A DNA stretch of 49,500 bases from Burkholderiales bacterium (GTDB lineage Bacteria > Pseudomonadota > Gammaproteobacteria > Burkholderiales > Burkholderiaceae_C), in NCBI GenBank assembly GCA_016191995.1, contig JACPVA010000082.1:1-49500 (forward strand), written 5' to 3'. Position 1 is the first letter of the stretch. Each line of letters starts with the position of its first letter. The translations under genes were made by a program, and so were the position numbers. Shown here one piece after another: positions 26,770 to 35,093 of this stretch. The notes below the pieces were generated by a model, which was given only the letters and a program-made list of their open reading frames with translations, did not search any database and was not told the origin of the DNA.

Positions 26770-28478
26770 CGAGCGGCGGCCACGGCGCCGTCGGCCGCGG
26801 CGCGGCAGGACGCGCTCAGGTCCCAGGCTGGGTCGTGCAGCGCGGTTCGCACATCCAGCAGTCCGAGCAGGGTGTGGAACAAGTGGTCGTGCGCGAGCGG
26901 GCCGGCGGCCTGGCGTTGCAGCGCGGGTCGCAGACATCCTGCGTCGAGGCCGGCGGCGCGCTCGAAGCCGGCGCTGGTCCACGCCAGCATCGGCACCTGG
27001 AGCTGTTCGGCCGGCGCGATCGCGTACGGCAGGCCGTGCAGGAACAGCCCGTGCTCGCCCAGCGATTCGCCATGGTCGGAGACATAGACCAGCGCCGAGT
27101 CGACCCGGTCCGCGTGCGCCTGCAGCCGGCGGATCGCGCTGGCCAGCACGTGGTCGGTATACAGCAGCGCGTTGTCGTAGGCGTTGGCGATCTCCTCGGG
27201 CGTGCAGCGGCGCAGGCCGTCGTCGCGGCACTCGGGCTGGAAGCGCGCGAAGGCGCGCGGATAGCGCCGGTGGTAGGCCGGCCCGTGGTTGCCCAGCATG
27301 TGCAGCACCCAGAGCTGGGTGCCTGAGACCTTTGTCAGCCTGGCATCGAGATCGGCCAGCAGCCCCTCGTCCAGGCAGCGTCCTTCGTCGCACAGCCCGG
27401 GGGCGAGGCGGGCGTCGACGCGGTCGGCCGGCAGGCCGTCGCAGACCCCCTTGCAGCCGGTCTGGTTGTCACGCCAGTGCACCGCCACGCCGGCGCGCGC
27501 GGCGACGTGCAGCAGCGACTGCTGGCCGCGGATGCGCGCCTCGTCGTAGTCGCGCCGGCCGACCGGCGCGAACAGGCAGGGCACCGAGGTCTCGGTGTCG
27601 CTGCCGCAGGCCTGTACCTCGGGGAAGTTGACGACCGGCAGCTGCGCGAGCTGCGGCGTGGTCTGGCGCGGGGTCCCGTTCAGGCCCCAGTTGGCGGCGC
27701 GTGCCGTCTCGCCGACCACCAGCAGCACGACCATCGGCCTGCGCCGAGCGGCCCAGGACGGCCCGGGCACGGCATCCAGGCCGATCGGCTCGCGCGGGCC
27801 CGCCGCGCCGCGCGCGTCGGCGGCGGCGGCGCTGGCCAGCGACCACACGACGTTGGCCGGCGTCACCAGGTAGCGCAAGGTCTTGTGCGTGCGCATCAGC
27901 GAGGCCAGCGGCTGGTAGATCGCCAGCACGGCGCCGACCGTGACCGCGAGCGACGCGGCGATCAGCCCGGCGCGCGCGGCCAGCGCGCGCGGCCACGTGC
28001 GGCGGCGCAGCCGCACGCGCCAAAGCAGCAGCAGCGGCGCGCCGGCATACAAGGCCATGTGCAGCGCGAGGTCCGGCGTCAGCAGCTCGCCGGCCTCGGC
28101 GGCTTGGGTGTGCAGTACATTGCGCAGCATCGACGGGTCCAGCACGACGCCGTAGGTCTGCGGGAAGTAGCTTGCGGCGGCCGCGACGACGGTCAGCGCG
28201 GCCAGCAGCGGCTTGGCCGTCCAGCGTGTGGCCAGCAGCGCCAGCAGCAGCGTGTGCAGCGCCAGCACGCCCAGGAATAGCGCTGCGCCCAGGGTCCAGG
28301 CCGCCGCCAGGCCCGGCGCCAGGTCCTGCAGCGCTGCGCTGAAGAAGGCGCGGTTGGCCGACAGCGCCCAGAACAGGCTGGCGCCGACCAGCACAGACTC
28401 CGCCCCGAGTTCGAGGGTCCAGCGCTCGGCCGGGGTCTCGGCGGGCAGATCGGGCGGTCGGCGTGAGGTCGGCGGCAT
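26766..28478 (-). CDS. eptA: Lipid A phosphoethanolamine transferase, EptA type
   Basis: EptA-type enzymes move phosphoethanolamine from phosphatidylethanolamine to lipid A on the periplasmic side, lowering its negative charge. The 570-residue protein has five N-terminal membrane segments (about 30-190). The sulfatase-type catalytic domain shows VVGETARAANWGLNG with the metal ligand Glu257, and the nucleophile Thr295 in CGSDTETSVPC. Further motifs are HMLGNHGPAYHRRYP and YVSDHGESLGEHGLFLHG with the Asp-His metal pair. Cysteine pairs typical of the family are present. It is divergent from a PmrAB-like two-component system 199 bp away, which probably controls it, and it is coupled to the PAP2 gene. 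Confidence 0.93.
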   Translation of the reverse strand: MPPTSRRPPDLPAETPAERWTLELGAESVLVGASLFWALSANRAFFSAALQDLAPGLAAAWTLGAALFLGVLALHTLLLALLATRWTAKPLLAALTVVAAAASYFPQTYGVVLDPSMLRNVLHTQAAEAGELLTPDLALHMALYAGAPLLLLWRVRLRRRTWPRALAARAGLIAASLAVTVGAVLAIYQPLASLMRTHKTLRYLVTPANVVWSLASAAAADARGAAGPREPIGLDAVPGPSWAARRRPMVVLLVVGETARAANWGLNGTPRQTTPQLAQLPVVNFPEVQACGSDTETSVPCLFAPVGRRDYDEARIRGQQSLLHVAARAGVAVHWRDNQTGCKGVCDGLPADRVDARLAPGLCDEGRCLDEGLLADLDARLTKVSGTQLWVLHMLGNHGPAYHRRYPRAFARFQPECRDDGLRRCTPEEIANAYDNALLYTDHVLASAIRRLQAHADRVDSALVYVSDHGESLGEHGLFLHGLPYAIAPAEQLQVPMLAWTSAGFERAAGLDAGCLRPALQRQAAGPLAHDHLFHTLLGLLDVRTALHDPAWDLSASCRAAADGAVAAAR

Positions 28479-28677
28479 GCGGGGAGCGATCCAGGGGCAA
28501 AGGTGGGTCGGGGCGGTCGAGCGCCGCGGCGGCCGCGACGATGCCCGCGCGCCCCGGCCCGCAGGCCGGCGCAGCGCGATTGAGCCGTCTGCGCATGAAG
28601 CGCGCCTGAAGCCGGGCCCCGGGGTGTTAGCGTTCGGGCATGAGTGACCGGGGCCGCGCCCCGGGCCTGCGATCCGG
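28479..28677. promoter_or_regulatory. Divergent promoter gap, eptA and two-component system
   Basis: This gap of 199 bp must carry both promoters. Direct repeats of the PmrA-box type (CTTAAT spaced by 5) are not seen; the whole stretch is GC-rich, with the clearest break at GTTAGCGTTCGG (28625-28636). No operator can be named. Confidence 0.35.
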
Positions 28678-29355
28678 ATGCGACTTCTGCTGCTCGAGGA
28701 CGACGACCTGCTCGGCGAGGGCCTGCGCGACTACCTGCGCGCCGAGGGCCATGTCGTCGACTGGTGCCGGACGCTGGCCGATGCCCAGGCACTGCGCGGC
28801 GAGCCCTTCGATGCGCTGCTGGTCGACTGGCAACTGCCGGACGGCTCCGGACTGGACTGGCTGCGCGCGCGCCGCGCGCGCGGCGACCGTACGCCGGCGT
28901 TGATGCTGACCGCGCGCGACCGCCTGCCGCAGCGCATCGAGGGGCTGGACGCCGGTGCCGACGACTACCTGGTCAAGCCGGTCGCGCCGGAGGAGCTGGC
29001 GGCGCGGCTGCGCGTGGTCGGCCGGCGCGCCGCCGGCAACGCCAGGGCGGTGCGCCGCTTCGGCGACGTCGGCGTCGACCTCGCGGCCAGGTCGGCGGCA
29101 GTCGACGACCGGCGCGTCGAGCTGACGGCGCGCGAGTGGGGCGTGCTGGAAGCGCTGGTGCTGCGCGCCGGTCGCATCGTGACCAAGGCCGACCTGGAAC
29201 GCCTGGTGCTGGGCTTCGAGGCCGAGCTGGCGAGCAATGCGATCGAGGTCCACGTCTCGGCGCTGCGCCGCAAGCTGGGGCGCGAACTGATCGAGACTGT
29301 GCGCGGCCTGGGCTACCGCGTCGACGGCCACGGCGAAGGTGATGAAGGCGGCTGA
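28678..29355 (+). CDS. OmpR-family response regulator, PmrA/QseB type
   Basis: This 225-residue DNA-binding regulator has a receiver domain at about 1-115. The acidic pocket is EDDD (7-10), the phosphoacceptor Asp50 lies in LLVDWQLPDGSG, and the conserved Thr and Lys are in LTARD and YLVKPV. A winged-helix domain follows at about 125-220 (LTAREWGVLEALVLRAGRI, then NAIEVHVSALRRKLG and TVRGLGYRVD). The order and the motifs match PmrA, QseB and TctD-like regulators. Its stop overlaps the kinase gene by 14 bp. It is divergent from eptA, so it probably activates lipid A modification in response to the partner kinase. Confidence 0.93.
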   Translation: MRLLLLEDDDLLGEGLRDYLRAEGHVVDWCRTLADAQALRGEPFDALLVDWQLPDGSGLDWLRARRARGDRTPALMLTARDRLPQRIEGLDAGADDYLVKPVAPEELAARLRVVGRRAAGNARAVRRFGDVGVDLAARSAAVDDRRVELTAREWGVLEALVLRAGRIVTKADLERLVLGFEAELASNAIEVHVSALRRKLGRELIETVRGLGYRVDGHGEGDEGG

Positions 29356-30685
29356 GCGCGGCGCGCCGTCGATCCGTGAGCGTCTGGCGCGCACGCTGGC
29401 CGGATGGTCGCTCGCGTGGGGCCTGGCGGTCGGTGTGGCGGTGTGGTTCGCGGCCGCGCACGAGGTCGACGAGCTGCTGGACGAGGCGCTGCGGTCGTCC
29501 GGCGAGCTGCTGGCGGCGATCGTCGCGCAGGCGGACGCGCAGGCGAAGCCGGCGCTGCCGGCGTCGCGGCCCGCCAACGACGACACGCCGGCCGCCGACC
29601 GCGCGATCCCGGCCGGTGCCGTCGACGAGTTCGCGTGGCAGCTCGTCGATGCCGAGGGCCGGGTGCGGCAGCGTTCGGCGCGCGCACCGGCTGCGGCCTG
29701 GCATGGCGCCGGCCACCCCGGCTTCAGCGATGCTGGCGACTGGCGCCTGTACGGCGTGGCGCTGCCGTCGGGCGATATGCTGTATGCGGCGCAGACCGGT
29801 GCCGAGCGACGCGAGGCGCGGCTCGATGTCGGGCTCGGCGCGGTCGGGGCGATGCTCGCGATCGGGCTGCTGGCCCATGTCTGGCTGCGGTCCCGGCTGC
29901 GCGCCGAGATGCAGCCGGTGCAGGCGCTGTCCGAACGGCTGGCCGGGTTGAGCTTCGACGCCTCGGGCGCCGTCGTGGCGCCCGCGCTCGGCGCGGCGCA
30001 GCGGCGCGAGCTGCAGCCGGTGCACGATGCGCTGGAGGCCTTGATCTCGCGCCTGGCGGCGCGCGTGGCCAGCGAGCAGGCCTTCGCCGCGCATGCGGCG
30101 CACGCGCTGCGAACGCCGCTGGCGGGCATCGACGCCCAGCTCGCGATGGCGCTGCGCGAATGCCCGCCGGCGCTGGCCGAGCGGCTGCAGCGCGTGCGCG
30201 GCGCGGCGCACCGGCTGCAAGGGGTGGTCGCCGCGCTGCTCGGGCTGTTCCGTGCCGGCGCCGGGCCGCAGCGCGGCGCGGTCGACCTGGCCGCGCTGCT
30301 GGCACGGCTGCCGACGAGCGCGTTGCAGGTGCATGTCGACGAGTCGGCCTGGCTCGACGCCGATGCCGACCTGCTGGCCGCGGCGCTCGTCAACCTGCTC
30401 GACAACGCGCAGCGCCACGGCGCGCGGCAGGTCTGGCTCGAGCAGCCGGGGCCGAACCGGCTGCGGCTGCGCGACGACGGGCCGGGGATCGACGCGCCAC
30501 GCCGCGCGGCGTTGCAGCGCGCGCTCGACGAGCAGGCCTACGAGGCCGGACCGGGACTCGGGCTCGTGCTGGCCGATCGTGTCGCGCGCGCGCATGGCGG
30601 GCGGCTCGCGCTGCCCGCCGTCGACGCCGGATTTACGGTCGAGCTGGACCTGGGCCCGGCGGACACCCAAGCCGGCGCGGCTTGA
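29342..30685 (+). CDS. Sensor histidine kinase, PmrB/QseC type
   Basis: This 447-residue inner-membrane kinase is the partner of the regulator just upstream. It has membrane segments at about 20-40 and 160-182 flanking a periplasmic region of about 115 residues. A short HAMP-like linker follows (MQPVQALSERLAGLSF), then the H-box HAAHALRTPLAGI with the phosphoacceptor His. The HATPase domain shows NLLDNAQRHG, DDGPGI and GPGLGLVLADRVARAHGG. The periplasmic part is Ala/Asp-rich and lacks the clear acidic ExxE iron motif of Salmonella PmrB, so its signal is unknown. ATG 29342 is used; a GTG three bases earlier is equally possible. Confidence 0.92.
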   Translation: MKAAERGAPSIRERLARTLAGWSLAWGLAVGVAVWFAAAHEVDELLDEALRSSGELLAAIVAQADAQAKPALPASRPANDDTPAADRAIPAGAVDEFAWQLVDAEGRVRQRSARAPAAAWHGAGHPGFSDAGDWRLYGVALPSGDMLYAAQTGAERREARLDVGLGAVGAMLAIGLLAHVWLRSRLRAEMQPVQALSERLAGLSFDASGAVVAPALGAAQRRELQPVHDALEALISRLAARVASEQAFAAHAAHALRTPLAGIDAQLAMALRECPPALAERLQRVRGAAHRLQGVVAALLGLFRAGAGPQRGAVDLAALLARLPTSALQVHVDESAWLDADADLLAAALVNLLDNAQRHGARQVWLEQPGPNRLRLRDDGPGIDAPRRAALQRALDEQAYEAGPGLGLVLADRVARAHGGRLALPAVDAGFTVELDLGPADTQAGAA

Positions 30686-30730
30686 CGCGCATGGCCTCCG
30701 CTCCCGCGGCGCGCGTCGGCCCGGCGCCGA

Positions 30731-31996
30731 TCAGCCCAGCATGTTGCCCCACATCTGCCGGCCCCACTCCATCGAGCCCTTGCCGGAGGCGGCGTTGTGC
30801 TCGGGGTCGACCTGGAACGCGAGCTTCGGCGGCTCGCCCGGCGTCAGCGTCGCGGCGACGTTGATCATCGCCGCCTGGTCGTGCGTGACGGCGGCCCAGC
30901 AGATCCCCGCCGGCAGCGCGACCATGCCGCCGGGGGCAGGCGCCGGCTTGCCGTCGATGCGACGCAGGATGTCCTGTGCCACCTGCACCCCGGTGCCGAA
31001 GGCGACATGCCCGCTCTTGGGCAGCGGCACGCCGGCCGAGTCGCCGATGACATAGATCTTCTCGTCGGCCTGCGACTGAAAGCTCGGCAGCTTGACCGCC
31101 GCGAAGCGTTCACCCAGCCCGGCCTGCCGGATCAGCGCCGGCGCGCGCTGCGGCAGCACCAGGTTGGCCTCGGTGAAGGGCACGTCGCCCATCGCGGTCG
31201 TGAGGACGCGCCGGCCGATATCGACCGCGGTCAGCCCGGCGTTCGGGATGTAGTCGATCTCGGCCGCGTAGACATTCTTGATCCCGTTCAGAAGCGGCTT
31301 GGCGATCGGCGGCGGCAATGGCGCCGGGCTGGCATCGAGCAGCACGATCTTGCCCTTGACGCCCTTGCGCCGCATCTGCTCGGCGATCAGGAAGGCACGT
31401 TCGTAGGGTGCCGGCGGGCAGCGCGACGGCGGCGCCGGCACGCTGATGACGAAGTTGCCGCCCTTGGCCAGGAAGCGATCGACCTGCTCGCGCACCGCGA
31501 TCTGTTCGAAGGCGCGAAATCCCACCGGCAACTGCTCGCGCGCCTGCGCATAGCCGGTGATCGCTTCCTCCATATATTCGATGCCGGGCGACAGGACGAG
31601 GAAGTCGTAGCCGATGCGCTTGCCGCCCGCCGTCACGACCGCCGATCCGGCGCGGTCGATCGACTGCACGCGCTCGCGCACGCGCTCGATGCCGGCGCGG
31701 TCGACGCCGTCGTAGCTGCGCTGGAAGTCGCTCGCCGGCTGCCAGCCGGCGATGTAGTGCGCGCTCAGCGGGCAGGACATGAAGCCGCCATTCGGCTCGA
31801 CCAGCGTGACCTGCGCCTTGCCGCCACGCGCCAGCGTGCGCGCCGCGCCCAGCCCACCCCAGCCGCCGCCGACGACGACGACGCGCGGCCTGGCGCTGCC
31901 GGCCGGCGTGGCACAGCCGGCGACGGCGACGGCCGTGCCGGCCAGGCCGGCGCCGAGCACGCGGCGACGGGTGCAGGGAAAACTCGACGGGCGCAT
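30731..31996 (-). CDS. Flavocytochrome c sulfide dehydrogenase flavoprotein-like (FccB/SoxF)
   Basis: This 421-residue FAD enzyme matches the flavin subunit of flavocytochrome c sulfide dehydrogenase, which oxidises sulfide in the periplasm. The N-terminus has a twin-arginine motif (RRRVLGAGLAG) and a possible lipobox VAGC. A Rossmann FAD site follows (VVVVGGGWGGLGAAR), then SRCPPAPYERAFLIAEQ with the redox Cys typical of the family and YVIGDSAGVPLPKSGHVA, the second FAD motif. The C-terminal FCSD-type domain is seen in GICWAAVTHDQAAMINV. GAGGAG precedes the ATG. No cytochrome c subunit gene is beside it, so its electron acceptor and its true substrate are open. It is convergent with the sensor kinase gene. 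Confidence 0.88.
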   Translation of the reverse strand: MRPSSFPCTRRRVLGAGLAGTAVAVAGCATPAGSARPRVVVVGGGWGGLGAARTLARGGKAQVTLVEPNGGFMSCPLSAHYIAGWQPASDFQRSYDGVDRAGIERVRERVQSIDRAGSAVVTAGGKRIGYDFLVLSPGIEYMEEAITGYAQAREQLPVGFRAFEQIAVREQVDRFLAKGGNFVISVPAPPSRCPPAPYERAFLIAEQMRRKGVKGKIVLLDASPAPLPPPIAKPLLNGIKNVYAAEIDYIPNAGLTAVDIGRRVLTTAMGDVPFTEANLVLPQRAPALIRQAGLGERFAAVKLPSFQSQADEKIYVIGDSAGVPLPKSGHVAFGTGVQVAQDILRRIDGKPAPAPGGMVALPAGICWAAVTHDQAAMINVAATLTPGEPPKLAFQVDPEHNAASGKGSMEWGRQMWGNMLG

Positions 31997-32180
31997 CCGC
32001 GTGACTCCTCGGTGGGTGGGGGCGCCGCGGCGCGGCGCGCCGGCCGGCCGCATCGCGCCCGGGCAGCGCACCCGCATGGCGGGCGCCTTGCGGCCCATGC
32101 TCGGGCCGCGGTGCTGCCGCAGGATGTCCTGCGATGTCAGGCCGATGTCGGCGCGTTACCAGACGTATCCGTGCTGCGGG

Positions 32181-33911
32181 TCATCCCGGATCGGCGTCAT
32201 CCTGCGCACCCGTCGCGCGCGGCGGTGGCAGGGCGCAGCCGGGGACGATGGCGTCGGCGCGCAGCATCCACCATGTGCGCCGGTTGGACATGCCGACCGG
32301 CGTCGCGCGCGTCGCATCGACGCAGGGCGCGACGATCTCGGCCTGGGCGAAGATCCAGCGCGACTCGGGTGCCATGGCCTGCCATGCGGTGGCGCGCTGC
32401 CACTGCAGCGCAGGCGCGGCGGTGAAGCCGAAGTCGGCCGCTGGGCGCAGCGCCATCAGCAGGTTCTGCTCCTTCCAGGCGACGAGCCCGATCTCGCCGC
32501 CGGGCCCGGCGACGGCGTCGGCGCGGCGCATGACGGCGGCGGCCGACGCCGACTCGTCGAGCCGCGGCGCGATTGCCAGCCCCCAGACGATCCAGGTGCC
32601 GGCGAGCCCGGCCAGCAGCGCGTGTACGCCGCGGCGGGCCCGAAACAGCAGCGCGGCGACGAGGAAGATCGCCCCGGCGACACCGATCCAGGCCGCGATC
32701 GGCGGCCAGGCGTTGGCGAGCTCGCGCTCGGCCATCGCCGCGTCCAGGCGCGGCCACAGCCCCAGCCAGCCGCCGCCTCCGGCGGCCAGCAGCGCGACGC
32801 CGGCCAGCAGCGCGCACGCCAGCGCCGCCAGATGCAGCCAGCGCGCGCGCTCGACACGGACCAGCGTCGGCGCCAGCGCGAGCGCCAGCATCGGCAGCAT
32901 CGGCAGCAGGTAGACCTCGCGCTTGCCGCCCGCGAGCGAGAAGAACAGGAAGACCAGCGCGCACCAGCCCCACAGCAGAGCCGCGCGCGGGTCGCGTGCG
33001 CGCCACTGCGCCGCGGCGTCGCGCGCCCCGGCGGCGTAGACCAGCGTCAGCGGGAAGAAGTGCAGCAGCACGACCGGCACGAAATACCACCAGGGCTGCG
33101 TGTGGCCACCGACCTCGCCGGCATAACGGCGCGCGGTCTGGTCGAACAGGATGTCCTTCAGGTAGTCGGTGTACTCGGGCGTGCCGCGCGCCAGCGCCAT
33201 CGTCGCCATCGGCAGCAGCCACAGCGCGATCGCGCCGAGGAAGGCGAGCGCGCCGCCGGCCCAGCGCCGGCCGTCGCCCGCCGTGCGCATCAGACCCGGC
33301 CAGCCGGCGCGCCGCGCCAGCGCGTATGGCACCAGCATCAGCAGCGCGATCACGCCGACCCCCTTGGTGATCACGCCCAGCCCGGCGGCGAAGCAGCCGA
33401 GCCAGTACGCACCCCAGTGCGGCCCGCGCAGCAGATGCACGAGCAGCCCCCAGTTGGCCAGCGTGATCAGCGCGGTGACGACGGGGTCGATCTGCGCGCG
33501 CTTGAACTGGAATGCGAACATCAGTGCCGACAGCACCGCCAGCGCCGCCAGCAGCCCGGCGCGCGGCGACCACAGGCGCCGGCCCAGGTCCCAGACCAGC
33601 GCCAGCGTCGCCAGCCCCGCCAGCAGCGACGGCAGCAGGAAGGCCACGCGCCAATGCCCGGTCAGCGTGTAGGCCAGCGCCTGCAGCCACATCAGCATCG
33701 GCGGCTTGTCGTGGTACAGCTCGATGCCGCGGCGCGGGAACCACCAGTCGCCCGACTCGACCATCTGGCGCGCGACGAGCGCGAAGCGCGGCTCGTCCGA
33801 CGGCCAGGGGTCGCGCAGCCCGAGGCCGGCGCCGAGCACGACCAGTGCCGCCAGCAGCAGCCAGGCCAGCGCGCGGCGGTCGGCCGCGGTCGGCGCCGTC
33901 GCCCCCGTCAC
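32181..33911 (-). CDS. ArnT-like membrane glycosyltransferase (GT83/PMT family)
   Basis: This 576-residue integral membrane protein should move a sugar from an undecaprenyl-phosphate carrier to lipid A or another envelope acceptor. About twelve membrane segments are visible. The first periplasmic loop carries the family motif PSDEPRFALVARQMVESGDWW, whose Asp-Glu pair is thought to be catalytic, followed by YHDKPPMLMWLQALAY. The loop with DQTARRYAGEVGGHTQPWWYF is typical of ArnT. GTG 33911 overlaps the stop of the LAB_N gene (GTGA), so translation is coupled. L-Ara4N biosynthesis genes (arnA, arnB, arnD) are absent here, so the transferred sugar may be something else, for example an amino hexose. 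Confidence 0.9.
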   Translation of the reverse strand: MTGATAPTAADRRALAWLLLAALVVLGAGLGLRDPWPSDEPRFALVARQMVESGDWWFPRRGIELYHDKPPMLMWLQALAYTLTGHWRVAFLLPSLLAGLATLALVWDLGRRLWSPRAGLLAALAVLSALMFAFQFKRAQIDPVVTALITLANWGLLVHLLRGPHWGAYWLGCFAAGLGVITKGVGVIALLMLVPYALARRAGWPGLMRTAGDGRRWAGGALAFLGAIALWLLPMATMALARGTPEYTDYLKDILFDQTARRYAGEVGGHTQPWWYFVPVVLLHFFPLTLVYAAGARDAAAQWRARDPRAALLWGWCALVFLFFSLAGGKREVYLLPMLPMLALALAPTLVRVERARWLHLAALACALLAGVALLAAGGGGWLGLWPRLDAAMAERELANAWPPIAAWIGVAGAIFLVAALLFRARRGVHALLAGLAGTWIVWGLAIAPRLDESASAAAVMRRADAVAGPGGEIGLVAWKEQNLLMALRPAADFGFTAAPALQWQRATAWQAMAPESRWIFAQAEIVAPCVDATRATPVGMSNRRTWWMLRADAIVPGCALPPPRATGAQDDADPG

Positions 33912-34195
33912 GGGCCGCCTGCCGCCGCCTTGCGGTCGCGCCAGAGGAACTGCAGATTGCGCAGGTAGATGAACAGCCCCGAGGCCTGGCCGACGATGAA
34001 GACCGGGTCGCGGCGGTGGATCGCGTAGGCGAGCAGCGTCGCTCCGCCGGCGACGCTGAAATACCAGAACGCGGTCGGGATCACGCTCTTCTTGATGCGC
34101 TCGCTGGACAGCCACTGGACGAAGAAGCGGGCCGAGAAAAGCGCCTGGCCGAGGAAGCCGATCGCCAGCCAGCCGCCGTCGATGTCGAAGTTCAT
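33908..34195 (-). CDS. LAB_N-domain small membrane protein
   Basis: This 95-residue protein has three membrane segments and belongs to the family resembling the N-terminal domain of eukaryote-like lipid-A-disaccharide synthase (LAB_N). Motifs are GFLGQALFSARFFVQWLSSER, SVIPTAFWYFSVAGGATLLAYA and DPVFIVGQASGLFIYLRNL. It lacks the catalytic glycosyltransferase part. Its gene overlaps the GT2 gene upstream and the ArnT-like gene downstream by four bases each, so the three are made together. It may be an accessory or flippase-like component; the function is not established. Confidence 0.9.
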   Translation of the reverse strand: MNFDIDGGWLAIGFLGQALFSARFFVQWLSSERIKKSVIPTAFWYFSVAGGATLLAYAIHRRDPVFIVGQASGLFIYLRNLQFLWRDRKAAAGGP

Positions 34196-35001
34196 GTTTG
34201 CTCTCCCTGGGGCGGCGCGGGGGGCGGCGGTGTCGCCGGCGTTGCCGGTGCGGCCGCGGGGGTCAGGCGCTCGACCACCGGCACGCGCGCGCGCCGCTGC
34301 AGCCACATGACGCCCAGAAGATCCACCAGCCCGACCCACAGCCTGTTGTGCACGCCGTAGTGCGAGCGCCCGGCCTGGCGCGGCCGGTGCGCCACCGGCA
34401 CCGAGGTGACGACGCCGCCGGCGCGCTGCACCAGCGCCGGCAGGAAGCGGTGCAGGTGGTCGAACCACGGCAAGGCGAGGAAGTCCTCGCGCGCGAACAC
34501 CTTGAGCCCGCATCCGGTGTCGGGCGTGGCGTCGCCGAGCAGGCGCGCGCGCACGCCGTTGGCGATGCGCGAGGACAGCCGGCGCAGCCCGGTATCGTGA
34601 CGCCGCTTGCGCCAGCCGGCGACCAGCAGCGGCCGGCCGGGGTGCTCGCGCGCCAGATCGCGCCAGCGATCGACCAGCGCCGGGATGTCGGCCGGCGCAT
34701 TCTGGCCGTCGCCGTCCAGCGTCGCGACCAGCGCGGCGCGGGCGCCGCGCACGCCGGTCAGCACGGCCGCGCTCTGGCCGCAGTTGTGGCGGTGCGCGAG
34801 CACGGCCAGCCAGGGGTGGCTGCGCGCGTAGGCCTGCAGCACCGTGCGCGTATCGTCGCCGCTGGCGTCGTCGACGAAGACCGCTTCGAAGCGCAAGCGG
34901 CCGGCGAGCGCGGCCTCGATCTCGTCGAGCAGCGCGACGACATTGGCGGACTCGTCGTGCACCGGGACGACGACCGAGATCTCGACGGCGGGGGTAGGCA
35001 T
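34192..35001 (-). CDS. GT2 polyprenyl-phosphate glycosyltransferase (ArnC/FlmF/DPM1-like)
   Basis: This 269-residue enzyme should attach a sugar from a nucleotide donor to undecaprenyl phosphate. The GT-A fold shows SVVVPVHDESANVVALLDEI at the N-terminus, FVDDASGDDT and the metal site DGDGQNAPADIP (DxD-type). GCGLKVFAREDF and a C-terminal hydrophobic helix (RLWVGLVDLLGVMW) follow. A Pro/Ala-rich tail ends the protein. It is the first gene of the coupled trio with the LAB_N protein and the ArnT-like transferase, which implies that its product feeds the latter. Confidence 0.9.
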   Translation of the reverse strand: MPTPAVEISVVVPVHDESANVVALLDEIEAALAGRLRFEAVFVDDASGDDTRTVLQAYARSHPWLAVLAHRHNCGQSAAVLTGVRGARAALVATLDGDGQNAPADIPALVDRWRDLAREHPGRPLLVAGWRKRRHDTGLRRLSSRIANGVRARLLGDATPDTGCGLKVFAREDFLALPWFDHLHRFLPALVQRAGGVVTSVPVAHRPRQAGRSHYGVHNRLWVGLVDLLGVMWLQRRARVPVVERLTPAAAPATPATPPPPAPPQGEQT

Positions 35002-35093
35002 CGTCAGGGCGCGACGGAAAACCCGTAAGTATCGCCCGACCGCGGCGGGCGGCCTCGGCGGCGCGGGCGGCGCGGCAGGGCTTCAGGTGCGCT

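Noticed and set aside
28479..28677. PmrA-box direct repeats
   Set aside because: I looked for CTTAAT-like direct repeats and saw none; the regulator probably uses a different GC-rich site.
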